Part shown: positions 12,301 through 26,443 of the stretch, one piece after another
How the letters are laid out: each line of letters starts with the position of its first letter
Numbering within the stretch: position 1 is the first letter of the stretch
NCBI RefSeq assembly: GCF_036324505.1
Contig: NC_086366.1
Span: 16,942,927 to 17,006,926 of the forward strand
DNA length: 64,000 nt
Origin: Eleginops maclovinus
Lineage: Eukaryota; Chordata; Actinopteri; Perciformes; Eleginopidae
Direction of reading: 5' to 3'
The notes under the pieces: generated by a model
Seen by the model: the letters and a program-made list of their open reading frames with translations, nothing else
What the model was told of the DNA's origin: nothing
Database searches by the model: none
Position numbers and translations under genes: made by a program

Positions 12301-14073
12301 TTTACATGTATTGTTATTTTGGACAAAGCGAAGCTAGCAATGCCCTCTTGAGTCCAGCTTTTATGAAGCCAAGCTAAACACATCCTCTATCAGTGCAGCG
12401 ATGAGATTGGTATTGATTGCTCTTTCCCGAAAAGAAATATATATAAGATAGGATTTTATTCATCCCGAGGGAAATCCTTGAAGCATACCAAATTGGAAAG
12501 AGAGTGAAAAGAAAATATAATATAGTTCAAGGTTTCAAGGTTTTATTGGTCATATGCACAGCATATACAACGTATATGTTGGCAATGAAAATCTTATATC
12601 CCATGCTCCTCCAACAACTCAACATACATGGTGCAAATAAGATAATAAAATAGTGCAAAAAGAGAGAAGAATATTTACAATAACAACAATAAAGATTTAA
12701 GACAGGTTACTGTAATGATTATAAAAACATGTTAAACTAGAATGGCATTATGAGAGCGCAGACCCGCATCCACATGCTCCTCAATTATCATATTTCCCAA
12801 TTTAAGAAGTTGTTCATAGGACTGCAGTTTGACCATGAGCTTTAAGTCGCAATGTAGAAACAACATTGAAGCTAGAATTTGTTAAGTATTTTATTGCTCA
12901 GAGCATTTAAACAACACCTAGACCACTGCTCCCTAGTTGTTCTGATTCTTGGGAACATTCATGTGAATCTTCCCAGTTGGAATCTTATTTTTCTGATTAA
13001 ACACGTGAACACAGCACAAATGCCCTATCTCACAATGTACAGGAGTGAAACATAATTTGTATCTGCCGCATGACTTAGGCCCTTCCACAAACTTTCTTTA
13101 AAAAAAAAAAGGTTTTTCAGTAACCCTGCTGAAAAGCAGACAAGCACACTGAGCCGAAAAACATACAAGAAGTAAAAAGTGTGTTTACCAAGATGTTGAC
13201 TCTTTAAATGCTTTTTACAATAACATCTTGGTTTCATTATCACATTATACGAGACTGAATGTCTAAGATTAATGAATTGCGTGAGAAAACTGCAGCAATG
13301 TGTCGTCCCAGTTGCTGCAGTGACAATCAATGAGTTAGTTTGTGGGTTTATGGGACCTTTGAGAGAAACTGGCAACAGAGAAAAAGATTTATATTTCCTC
13401 GGTCACTGAGTGATGGGGATGAGTCACTTTTCTGCCCAAACACCCCAAATCCTTCCCTACAGCACGCTGACCCGAGGATTTACAGCTCTGCTCTGCTTCC
13501 ATCCCCCCATGCTGTCACACAAGCAAAGCAGTGGTCAAACAAGAAAAGCCACTTCCTCAAAATGTTACAACAGCCCTCTAAACAAATAACAGCTCAGTAA
13601 AAGCCCCAATGCACTCACGTGCCTTTTAATGCACCGACATATGGGATCTATCAGCTTCAAATTAAAAATGAATTCATAAAAATAATATACAATAAAACAG
13701 TTCCTGTATCTGACTCATTGTTTCAAGCTGCAGTGTTAGGAATTAGAAACCTGAGACGAGCCAAACATGTGTGTAAACCTGTTAAACGTGCTTCACAAAC
13801 ATATATATCTCACATTAAAACGGATGCTTGCAATTTTACAGTGGAGGCAGGCATTTTTTTGCTGCCATAATCACATTCTTTCAGGCAGAGGGAAAAAAAC
13901 CCTCTAAAGCACACTCCTCCATTGTTCCAGTCTTGGAATCTGCAGGGAGACTGCAGTAATGACCTTTTAATAACTTAGTCCCAGGCAGATCAGGGGGGTT
14001 AAGCTCTTTGGAGCTCCAACTTGGGGGTTTATTCTGTCTGGTTTAGCCATTGTTAGTCACACTACTACTACTA

Positions 14074-14106
<33 letters not shown>

Positions 14107-14113
14107 GTACTAG

Positions 14114-14173
<60 letters not shown>

Positions 14174-17100
14174 AGCAGCAGCAAAATCCTTTAATAACTG
14201 TAGGAGCAAAGTTGTGTTTGTGCACATTTTTTGAAGGACAGTGTGCAACGAACGGGACAATAACCCTGACAGTAGACCACCAGGATGGGGTCATTTTAAG
14301 GCGACTGGGAGCCTTGGTAAATAACAACGTCTGACAGGTGTGCCATGAGCACATCCTTCCCATGGGGAGTCCCTGCTATTACAGGCGCCTTCATCACTCT
14401 CAGCACAGCATTAAGACCTGCACTGCTGCATCTCCGGGTTAATGGCTCGACAGCTAATTCAAGCTAATGCTAACTAACTGTAAGGGAGAGATACATTACA
14501 TAAAGCTATCTTTTTTTCTACTCTACTCAAAAAAAGAAAGATCATTAATTGTCGGTTGGTTTTAAATTCTCTGATGCATAGTTCAGAAATAAACTCTTAT
14601 CCCTTTGTTGCAGTCCCTCTCTTTCTTTACAGCGGGGATCTCACATGTGAGAGACACATCCTCTTACTCTGAATACAGTTAGTCATTATCTCCTCCCCCC
14701 TCGGGCAGAATTTCATCTAACTGTCTCTTAAAAACACAGAGAGAAAGAGTACAGTTGAAATTTAAATACAGTTGTATTTTCTCCTGGGAGATATTTACTT
14801 TGAGAAAAAAATAGTGGTTCAAATCAACTGACATAAAACACAACCGCTGACTCTACATTAAGGATTATTGCTTGTATCTTAAGAGATTCACTGGTGCAGT
14901 TGTTCATTGTTTTTATTATTATATAATTAGACTGTGACTAAAGGTTAAAGTCACTCTCCTAAGATTGGAAAGCCTTTATTTTTTATTTTAACAGTTTATT
15001 AGCATGTTTTAGCTGTATTTTGGGCTTGTAGTCAAAAAAGTCCACCACTTGTTCGGGGCTGAATATTTCTGTCACTACTGGATGGATTGGCATTACCTTT
15101 TATAGTTTTTATTTAGCGACATAATAAGGTAAATGCTTAAATTTGTCCAACACTTTTGCAAATATCTGCAAAACTATAGGCCTCAGCTGTACCCTGAGCC
15201 AAATATCCAACTTCATCATAATAAAATGGTATAAGCTAAGATGGCGAACATGGTGTAAAATACAATATAATTGTTAAAAATCAGCATTTTAAAATTGTCC
15301 ACTATTATAATAATTTATAAGGAAGTAATAGAGTCAGAAAGTGTGTTATTAGTTTGTAATGTACCTTGGCATAGTCCAACGGGAGCTGGTCCTCCGGACA
15401 CTTGAAGACGCCCTCACTGAAAGAAAACAACAGAATACTTTAGTTATTAGTGGAATCACCTAAATGGAGAATGACTGCAGACAAAAACATCTTAGTGTCC
15501 TTTTAGAAAGCGTCTCTAAAATGACAGTCAGCCATTTTTAAAATCACAATCAGTGTTTAGTGAGATCAGTATCACCAACCCTGACTGAGAACAAGCGAAG
15601 CAAAAAGGCGCTTCTTTGACAGGCTGTAAGAGCAGCGCTGCTCCGCATTGTGTTTTATTCTGTCTCTTCAAACACTTAATCTGAGAAGTCTGACTCACCA
15701 CACTCTATGACGTACAAACACGCACTGCACAATGAAGTCAGATCTTTGAACTTCTGGCTTTAATGACATAGGCTCTTTTATCTCTACCTCAAAGTAAATG
15801 TCTGCACAGATTTTTAATACCGGAGAAGACAAAACTACAAGTTGGAGCCTGATGGCATTATTCATAAAGAGATGATTGATGATACAGGTCACAGCTACAT
15901 TTATAGATTCTCTCTCAGAGTCAGTTTTTAATTTATGCCCCTATTTCACAGTCTAGATTACAATGAGCTAGTTTTAACAGGCATGTTTTCCACAGAAAAA
16001 AAAAGGGTAAACTTTGCCTTCATGCTCGAGGCTTTTCCTCAGGAAAAAAACAACGATATGCTGGTTACTTATGGGAGAGTTTTTATTTTCTTAAATGTTC
16101 TCCTCCAGCAGTTAAACCCCCAAATAAGACTTTATTACAGCCCCTACTCAGTATTTGTGGCGCCACAGAGGAGCCCTCACTGGCCAAATGTGCGAGTGCC
16201 ATGGCTCATTAGGATGTCCCCACCCTGATGTCATCATTAAATATTCAAACTTTTAAATAATGGAGGCACCAGGGGTGAGCCGCTACACATGATCCTGCAG
16301 CTGCACAGGAAAACCATCCAGACACACAAAGGTTTCTTAAAAAATGCAGTAAATGCAATCGGGAGCTAATCTCTGGAGATGTCAGCACTGCTTTGGCTCC
16401 CTGCTGTTTCTGGATCAGAGGCTCTTGTAAGGTCTTCATTTGTAGGTCAATTGTTTGTATATTTTGTATAAACTATTAAGTCATATCAACATTTATTTGT
16501 ATAAGCTCCTTCCTGTTTTAGGTGATAGTTAAACAATAAATTTGGGTTAAGCATTTGGTCAGACAAAACAAAACATCAACTTAGGAATTGTGGACTCTGA
16601 AGAGTTTGAGAATTCATAGTTTGATTGCATGATGGTTGACAATGAAAATTGTCTTTAGCATGAGTTCTCTTTAATATTTAGTTTTCACATGAAATGTACT
16701 GAAACTGCAGACAACACAGATGCAAGGAAGTGTGTTTTTGTTTAAAAGTCACAAGCCCTCAAGCTTGATCTGACCTCCCATGCAAAGAGGCCTCTCTTAA
16801 CCCAGACTGTGCCTAAATTATGTTTAAACTAATTAAGGGACAACAGTCAGTGTTAGCTTCTCAGTGTTTGATTGGCTGCAGTGTCACCTGACCGCAGCTG
16901 CCAGAGGCACAGCGACATGTGACAGGACGGGAGTGCATGTGCACATGGCCCCCTCCACCCAGATGCTGTGAAGCCATGGAGTGTGCTGACGGGGGGATGG
17001 GAACAGAGGTTAGGCCTGAGAGGGAGGGTAGGGTTGATGAAAATGAGGGGGGTGAAGTAGGGAGGTTAATGCATGACGAGACAGCAGTAATTCCTCTCCA

Positions 17101-20100
17101 TCAGGGTCACTGTGTCAGCAGGGAGCTGGAGACCAATTAACAAGCCACAAAGGGCTCTAAAAGAGGGTCAATCGATTAGATTGGGAGAGCATAGTCAGCA
17201 TCTCACGTGTAGTGTGAAATCATTTACAGTACTCATCGCCATCACCCAGGAATTATCTCAAATGTTTGAGAATAGAGAGTACAGCAACCACGCAGCAAGA
17301 GGAGATGTAAAGCGACAGGCTCTCAGCTCCGGACAAGGGGACAGCCAGAGGCCCCTTCCAGCTCGGGCCCCGTATCTGACGCACAGACAGGCAGACAGGC
17401 GAAAAGAGCCAAGTCACAGACTGTCAGGATGATTCCTCCCGTGATCGTAGAGAAGCTCCCGGAGCCACACAGTCATGTGTTTAGGCCCCACTGCTGATAA
17501 TGCCGCTCGACTCTCTTGGTCGCTTGTGAGTTGAACTCACTGCCGCTTTGTGACAGCGTATTAGCAGTGTAAGGTTGGGCCAATGTGTAACGCAGCTCCA
17601 GTTCAATTACATCCATGTTATATGAATATTGAGGGCTTTCTACAAAGAACTAGAGAGCAACAAGACCAACATATAACTGAATATCATATAGGGCTTCGTT
17701 TTTCAAAAGGATCCATTAAATATTTAGTGTGAAACTCAAATATTTCCAGTGTTCATTGATTTAAGAAACTCTGAAAAGCTGAGTCTCAGTCTTTTGATGC
17801 CAGTTGTTCAATGAAACGATTGATAGATAATCAGGATTGTTACCAATTAATTTTGCTGTTTATAAACTAATCGATTGATTGTTTCCACAACAACGCCAAC
17901 GTTTACGAAATCAATCGTAAAGCAATTACGGTAGTTGATCAACACGATGGAAAGCAAAGTTGATGATTGATTAATACTATAGTATACTCTATATTTCATT
18001 TATCAGGCCAAATATTTGGTGATTCCAGTTTCTAAAATGATCTAATTTGCTTCTTTTTTTTTTTTTTCAAACCATGTTTTGGCCAGCCAAGAAAAATAAT
18101 TTAGAGTTGTCACTTGGGCTGTAGATTAAAAGGGGTTAATCAGTAGGCATAGTCATTTAGTCGTAGCCCTGATGCACTTATTAAAGGATGAACACAACTG
18201 TAGCACAAAGCCCAAAGGGAAAACTGTCTGAACACCCTTGCAAGCGGGAACTTGCACCTCACAAACAGCAAGGCTCTTCTAAAACAAGCTTCCCACAAAT
18301 GTTTAGATCTCAGACCGCAGTTCACACCCTCGTCAGTGAACATCCAGGCCTAGAGGCCGACAAACAAGTGTTTCAGTGTCGCGTTAGGATGTCACAGGGG
18401 AGCAGCTTAAGTCCGGACAGCATACAGTATAATGCAATCACCTCATTAAAATTTTATCGCCTCCTTCTGTCTGCTCTGTCTGTCGGAGCAGCCGATGCTC
18501 AACAGCTGCTCTGCTGTGGGGACGGTCATGTTTAAATCACCTCAAATTCACAGTCAGACATGGACACACACATTATCACATTGTGTTAACTAGTGAAAAC
18601 ACTCACTGTGTAGGAGCAATGCACCAACTAGTCAAACCTATTATTGCATTTGACCTTAAATCCCTCTCCCCTCTTATTGGCCTCTCTCAAATCTTCTTTG
18701 CAGGCGCAGATTAAACAGCCTTGCATTCATCCAGACAATACCACGAGGACATCCGCCACAACATGCTTCGTCACTCTGCACTGAGCTCCTGACCGCCAGG
18801 CGGTGAGAAGTACAAATCCCTCAGGTTTAATCTCACCGGTGCAGAATGGAGTTTTTTTGTTTTCTGGGGGCCACACAGAGCGCGCATGCTGGTGACAGTG
18901 ACCTTGAAAGCTGCTTTATATTAACTAACAGAGAGACTACTGAACAAACCTCCCTGTGTTTGCTATGTGGAGGGCAGGGCTGTTGAGGGACACTAAACAA
19001 ACTAAATCCAAAGCATGAGGTCTTTGGAGAGCGCAAGTCTGTGGCACATTAACACTCTAAACAGACCTCTGTCACATGAGGTATTTTCTCAGATAGCATC
19101 GAGGAGCCTTTACTGAACGGCCCACTTATTTCCTGCAGGAGCTCACCACTAGCTTTTATGTTCATCCCCGTGCTAAACCCTTTTGTCTTTTCAAGTTATA
19201 ACCAGGATTAACTTATATATACACAAACAAAACCTTAAAATCCACCAGCGCCCTCTGTTCGGGCTCTCTGTCTCCAAGCTGAAAATAAACTCCCGGCTTC
19301 TCCTCTGAGGAAGTTGAAGAGAAAACAGGAACTTTGTAGAGTTCCTATAATCCCCCTAAATCCATGTGCTTTACAGTTTGTGTGTGAAGTCATGACTTTT
19401 TTCTCTTACAACTTCTCTAGATATTATAGAGACATTACAAATACAAACCATCAAAACCATGATGTAGGTTGATGTCGATGTGAAATGTAAGAATTTGCTT
19501 TTTTTTTTTTTGGCTAATCTTAAAGTTAAATGGAAATGTTTTATACGAAGCAGAATTCAACCTGTGGTATGTAAACAAATCTTTGAGACCAGTGTTACCC
19601 GACTCCAAACTAATATTATATCAAGTAAACTGTGTGCATTACGAATAGTCAACTGTAATTGAGTAAAAGGAAATCACAGTCAGTAGTTTTCTAGCAAAAT
19701 TGAAATGATGTATGATTTTAATTATGGAAACTTCACAAAAAGGAAGCAAATGTTTTTCCAAAGATTTAAAAGATTATTTTTATGTTTTCCCAGCTGCCTT
19801 TGGAGCCGTCTCACCACAATTTATTTCAAATGAAAATTGAGGATCTGCCTCCGAGTTACATTTCTCAGGCACATTCATAATAGGGTGTATTCAGTGGAGG
19901 AAACACTAATTTAGTATACCATCATATTTCTGTATAGTTTAATTTGTCATTTTATAAACAAACTAACCATCCGTCCTTTGAAAAACTGGCTTTTACTTCC
20001 TGGACTTTAACGCTGCAGAAGTTCTTCCTTTCATTCTCAAAACTACATTAACTCCCTCATGTAACCTGCTGACTAAAGCTGTTCCTATACCAGGTCGAGT

Positions 20101-23100
20101 GACAGGGCAGGTGGGCTGGTGTTTCCACCTGTGAAACCCGATACTCTGCGAATAGAGCTTCCTTCGCCCAAGGCTGTTTTGGCTTTGGTCCAAGTTCTCG
20201 GCAGCCATCTCATTTATCTGAAAAGGGAGGAGCAGCTCCTACTTTCACAGAGTGTGATGATGCACCTGCCTACAGGTGATTCAACCGCTCCCCACAGGCT
20301 GTCTGGGTGGGATATATCCTCAGAGGTGCTGTGAGAGAGCTAGACCACACATTTGTGGTAACATTCTCTTCATTATGCTGATAATTATGAACATCTCAGC
20401 TTCCAACACAATAAAAATATACTGGATTGTTTATTTGACACCTAGCTCAGCCTCCAAGTTGTTTCTTGTCATAGTTAACATTAAAATCCTGGAAATATTT
20501 AGTAAAGGAAGGAGCTGAATTTAGTGAAATTCTTTTGTTAATTGATTCATCGGTTAAACAATTATTTTTTAGGTTAAAAAACCCATTCCCTTTCTCAATT
20601 TTCTAAAATCTTAAATGTTTATTTTTTATTTCATTAAATTGAGCACCCAGCAAAGCCTTTCAGCCAGTTCAACAGCGGAGACTTGAATATGTGTGCTTAA
20701 TCTTGTTCCGATCTGCTCTGTCCTTTTCTTGTAAAGTTAAAATGTTGTCATTAATTACAGACCATATTTTACCAAACACAGTATTTCACAGGCGCCTGAT
20801 AATGCTATGTTTCTATCAAAGGAAAGGCCGTAAATGTGAGTGAAACAGACTTTATGCATCATTTACATTCTCCAAAAAGGAGATGGGAATAAATTCCTAT
20901 AGCTTGATACATTTCAGGAACCTGCTTGTTGAGTTTAGTGCACGCCTGTCCTGGATATGACACCTGTAAAATCCCATTCTACTTCATCTGCTCGTCACTA
21001 ACAGCCAGTGGCAGCTGTTTCATATGAAGCAACAACGGCTGACAGTCTGCAGGACATGGTCCTCAACTAGACAGAAATAAATTACATCTGACTCAGAGTT
21101 AGACAACCTAAAAAGACAGGCGGAAAATTATAGCACTTCCAATGGTGATTATGCACTTTTTTATACAAATCAAGCAGAGTTAAACTTTATAGAGAAGTTT
21201 AAAATCTCTATTTTATGCTTTCTTAACCAGATGAACACTTTTTTTTCTCTTGTGTTTCTTTGCCAAGGCTGGGAAAAAATGATGCAAGTTGTTGAAAGGC
21301 ACTACTACGAGAGTGTGAGTGTGTGTGTGTGGGTGGCTGGATGTCTGGCCTCTTTCACTGACTTCATCTCCAGCACCCCATGTAGCACAAACGTGGACCA
21401 AGATAGAAAAACCATTAAAAAAGGATTGTGTTATTATGAGCTACACGTATACTACCTGCAGAGGGAAGCTTATTTTCTTCATGCTTTTGTTTCCTCTCTT
21501 TTGTGTAATATACTGACTCAGATAATTTCACTAGCATACATTGTAGATCCTAACAGTATACACCTGAGGCCATGATGCTCATGCCATCATTGGTTATGTA
21601 ATGATATTCATTTCTCCTCGTAGTTGGCCTCGCCGTGCTGACATTTGTGAGCACAAGCCATCTGTGAGCAAGTTCACACAGCTATAAAGGGTCCAAAGGT
21701 TAACACATTCTCAGTTTGTTTTTCTGAAATGTCAGCTATGCAATGGCACAGACAGCAGATAAGGAGAAATATTACTGAGTACTGTATAAAGAATAGTTAC
21801 ATTTCAACAATACTACCACATTTTAGGCTTATCAGTTCATCATCTCAAATACTCTTACTGTTACTGAATGTACGATATGAATTATATACAAAATACTATG
21901 ACTATTAGATGTAACCCAGAAAAATCCCTGTTCCTGGACAAAAAAGTGTGTGTTTCAATGTCTACCCACTCAATTTATTAAATGTATGAAAAAATGAAAG
22001 AACGTACGCCTCCGAAAACATACAGCCCACAAAACGTCTGTGTTTTAGGAAAATGATTAGCCATGAATATAATATCCAACAAACATAAGAGCTTAGTGGA
22101 GCACAATTACTGTAGGTTTAGAAAATGTTCAGACCTACATTTCCTAGGCGGAAATATTTTGCCTGTGTGATTAGAAAAAGTAGCTCAGAGAAGCTGGCGG
22201 GGCAAAATAAGACAGTCAGTTTGAATTTGTAAGCAATTAATAAGGTGACTCATTGTAATTGCCTGGGGAGCAGTTAGAAAACACCATGCCATGATAGCAA
22301 ATGCTAAAAGAAAGAGCCACCTGCCAGAGGACAAGCCGACCACAGAGACAGAGTGAGAGGCAGCAAGGAAGGAAGTAAGGAAGGGAAGTCGAGGGAGGGT
22401 CAGTAGCAGGAGGAGCAGACATCTGCAGACTGAGCGCAAGCCTGCAAGATGCCATAATCCATCTTTAAGTGTTTGAGAAGGGGAGACAGCGCTTAAAAGT
22501 ATTTATAATCCCCTCAAACTGTCTCCTTCCATCAGTGTGATCGGGCTTTGACATGGAATAGTTTGACATTTGAGAAATACAGTTATTTGCTGTTTTGCAG
22601 GATGTTTGATAAATAGGCCGATGTGCTAACATGCTCAGCTACGCTTGACGTTTTTTTTATCATCCTGTTTAAAATCCATATCATGTCAATGCGTTCTTCA
22701 GTTTCATACCAACAGTATACAGACTGTCAGGCTTTTAAATAAATAAAACAGCAAATGTAATAGAATGCAGTAGGATCTTTTATTTTCCTGGTCGATTTCA
22801 TCCCCCAGATTATACGCTGTATGCAGAAGGTACGGGAAAATCAATCCACTTTCATTAACTGCTGCTGATCTGGGTGCAGGGTGACGGTAGTGGTGGTGGT
22901 GGGGGGGGGGGAGTCTGTTCCACCAATTGTATCAGGAGCTGAGCTCATGCAGTGTAATGCAGTCACGCTCATCCACTCAGCACAGCAAAAAAAGAGACCA
23001 CCTATCGGAGGCCTACCCACATGCAGGAGCTGTGTACATGAAAGGAAAGCAGGGCTTGAAAGAGACGCTTTACGTTTGATCTAGTTGAAGGGCGGTTTGT

Positions 23101-26100
23101 AGAGGGGCGGAGCAGATGGAGGTCTGTGCCTAGAGATCAATGGAAGTCCTGAGCTTTAACATGTAGCATATGTGAGGAGGACCTACTGGTCTTTAAAAAA
23201 GCGCTAAAAGCTGCTGTCAAGGTTGCAGTGGGTGTTAAAAACCCCACTCTCCATTTTACTACCCACTGACACACATAGTGAAAGAGACTGATCAGCCGTT
23301 ATTCACCAACTCACCCCAAATGGAAGCAGTTACATGCCATAAATTGCACCAGACACGTGTAAACTTGAGCGGTTTTAATCACAGATGGCAGCTCTAATTT
23401 TAGCTCAGCTTCAGAGGACAGATTTCTGCTAAAAAGGGCGATCTGCAGCGACGGTGGCTGGCTGGCTTCGAGGCGCTGCCACGCTAATCCTGTGGAATGC
23501 CTGCACTGGACGGAGGGGTTTGGAGATTGCCAAGGCATTGCCTGGCCTATTAAAAAAGAAGAACTGCCTGCCAACTGTATGCATATGGCGTAGGAGAAGC
23601 AGCACTAGACACTGTCATCTAATTTTTCCTTCAAATGGCATTAATGAATGTGCCATTGGAGTCACAATCATTGAGAAGCACAGCATGAAATCGCAGCACT
23701 AATACAGATTAAGTATGGAAGCAGCAGTGCACTTTGGGCCATGATACAAACTGTCTGTCAAAATAACAGAAAAGGCATTTTCAATCAGCATGTGAATGCA
23801 GCTGCAATAATAAAAGGCGTCAGTCAGAAAAAAATAAGCTAGCTAATGTGCAGGTGTTCAGTTTGAGGTAATTTCACAGGTTGTTTTTTTAAACCTAAAA
23901 GCAATAACAAAACATTTTGGGAAACAAGCTTATTTGCTTTTTTTGCTGGGAGCTAAAGTCAGCAACTTTCTTAAACTGTCCAAGCTCAATTAGCTTAGCA
24001 TTAGGACTGGAAACAAGGGGGAAACAGCTGGCCTGGTTATGTCCAAAGGTTACAAAATCACCAATTTATATATACACCAATTTGTATAATTGAAAGAAAA
24101 AGATGATTTAACCTGCATGCTTATCTGCAGCTAGCTGTAACATTAGCGTCATAATAAGCGGACGGATAATGAGATATTTCCAATATTCTGTGAAGTAACT
24201 CTCCACGAGAACATGCACCTTCAAGTTTCTGGAGGCCTTTTATGTTCTCATAAAGTTTTGCTTGAGCTAGTATGTTGTAGATTGCCAGATGTTACAGACA
24301 GTTGATAAGGAGGAAGTTAATGCCCTGTAAATCCAGAGGTAAACATATTTTGTATCATAAAGCAGCTCATGTTTTACACACTTTCTCTGATTAGTTAGGA
24401 TAGCAGCAGATAAATCAGTCCTTCACACACACACAGGATAGTCACACAAGATGTAAATGCCAGGATAGCATCACGAGGCCGAATGCAATCTTGAAATATA
24501 AAAATCCTCCATCAGTCAAGACAGGACAGAACTTTAGTGGAGTCTTTAAACTATCCTCCCTCGCATTCAATGAAGATTAAAGAAAAATAAATGACACAAA
24601 ATCCCACAAGGCATTTTTGTTAAAGAGACATTTTAATTTAAAAAAGGATTTTACATCCAGATGTTTAATGCTCCTTTAACCGTTTAAGATGCCACGTGTG
24701 AGGTCATCCCATTGTATGATCGTTCACAGGTCATTCCTAAATTACGCGGTGTGGATTTTAGCGGGAAAAAACTGCCTTTTTGACTGTCCTAACTCCTGGG
24801 GAAGAATGAAAAGGAATATGCCAATGGCTTGTTAGCTGCTCCAAACGGCTCATTATTCCTGTGTCAACCTCCTTTTGCTCTCAGTGGAGTTTGTTTTACG
24901 AGTTTTAAAAGCACATATCTGTTTCACCCAGCCCAGAGCCAAGAGGGACAATTTCTCTTAAAAAAAGGGAATTTACTTCACTGTTGGCCACCAGAGGAAA
25001 AGCATCAATCAGAGACCACTTAGAGGTAAAGTTTCATGATTTACCAGAACCTATACACATGAGCTTATGGCACCGGAGGAGGGAAAGACGAGCTGTTGCT
25101 TTGCATGCTCTTACCATGAATCATGTTTTATAGCATTGCGTTAGCACTTCAGTTCATTTATATAGTCTCAATGCCAAAATTCATACAGCAGACAAAGACG
25201 GTTGTTTTTAATGCACGCAGATCTACTGCATTTCTCTGGGGACAGAGCCTCAGAGAAACACAGCTCTCAACACCCTTCAATAAAAACGTTTGCACATTGA
25301 ATGTCGGTCCTTTGAAAATATGTGAAGCCAAAGTGAGTTGTAAACAAGTTTATAGAGGATCCAGAAAGGCAGATTATGTCACAACAAGCATTGCTTGCAC
25401 TGCGCGACCAACAGCAGCAGGTGGGCAATGCAGATAATCCCTTCACCCAGTGACATCTTATGGACAACAAATCCTTTAATTAACCTGAACCTGTTCACCC
25501 TGTGTACACTGGAACAGGAAATAAGGCACCAGACTCACAGTGATGCACACAATTAACTTGATTCAAATGGCTTTGCAAAATAACTCTTGGATGTAAAAAA
25601 CAACAGCATTGAAAGCCTGGAAGTTTCAGAAAAAGTCTAAGTATCATCAAGAAACATGCTCAATGAATATCATGAACAATTGGGCACAAACATTCACTGG
25701 CGGGACAAAAACGTTGTTAATAGAGAAAATCATTAGATCTGTGTTGACCAAGAGATTATGATTGCTCCAATTAATAAATGAACAAACATTAATGCCTTTT
25801 CTCCTCAGCAATCGGAGTTTGAGGTTTGACTGGTTTTTCAGCCAGAGGTGGATGAATCCAACTTTTTTAGAAGTTGAGAAAGTGTTATGCACATTTTGTT
25901 CCGCATCAATAGAGTTTGTTGGTCACGATGAAAAACGAACTGAAGACAAAATGGAGATGGGATAATGATTTGGATTTCTCCTTGTCAAAGTGTGTGACCT
26001 GCCCAGTGAGTCACCGTTATTACAGCCAAGAGCAAGAGGCACAGCCATGAGTCTGATGTGTCACGGGTCACTTGTGTTCCTCAGGCAGAAAAACTGAAAA

Positions 26101-26396
26101 CTTTCTCCCAGCCTCGTCGTTCTTGCTCAATGCATCTCACCTTTCGAAAACTAGTCAAATTTAAGCCTTACTTTCTTCTCAGATACCAACAAAGAAAACA
26201 GCGTTATATAATGTGAACATCTGCCTGGGGCTCATTTGCATTCCCATTGAACTGCGAGAAGAAAACTTTCTTCTCCTGATTTATCAGTCAGCTGATGCAG
26301 GCCTGTGAGGTGTGCACATCAACCGCAGTGACAATTTTAGGCCCTGTGCTTTTGTGTCCATGGTAACTGGGAGCGAAGGTGAGGTATTTTTTTAGG

Positions 26397-26443
<47 letters not shown>

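Larger units (their letters stand above)
11943..15364. other. traf4: TRAF4 intron 2
   Basis: Holds interspersed-repeat relics at 12300-12425, 12440-12500, 12525-12690 and 15030-15260 and the trinucleotide array at 14061-14182. No coding signal seen in the rest. Confidence 0.85.

Noticed and set aside
14043..14363. Poly-Ser, poly-Leu and poly-Val frames
   Set aside because: Produced by the ACT trinucleotide array.
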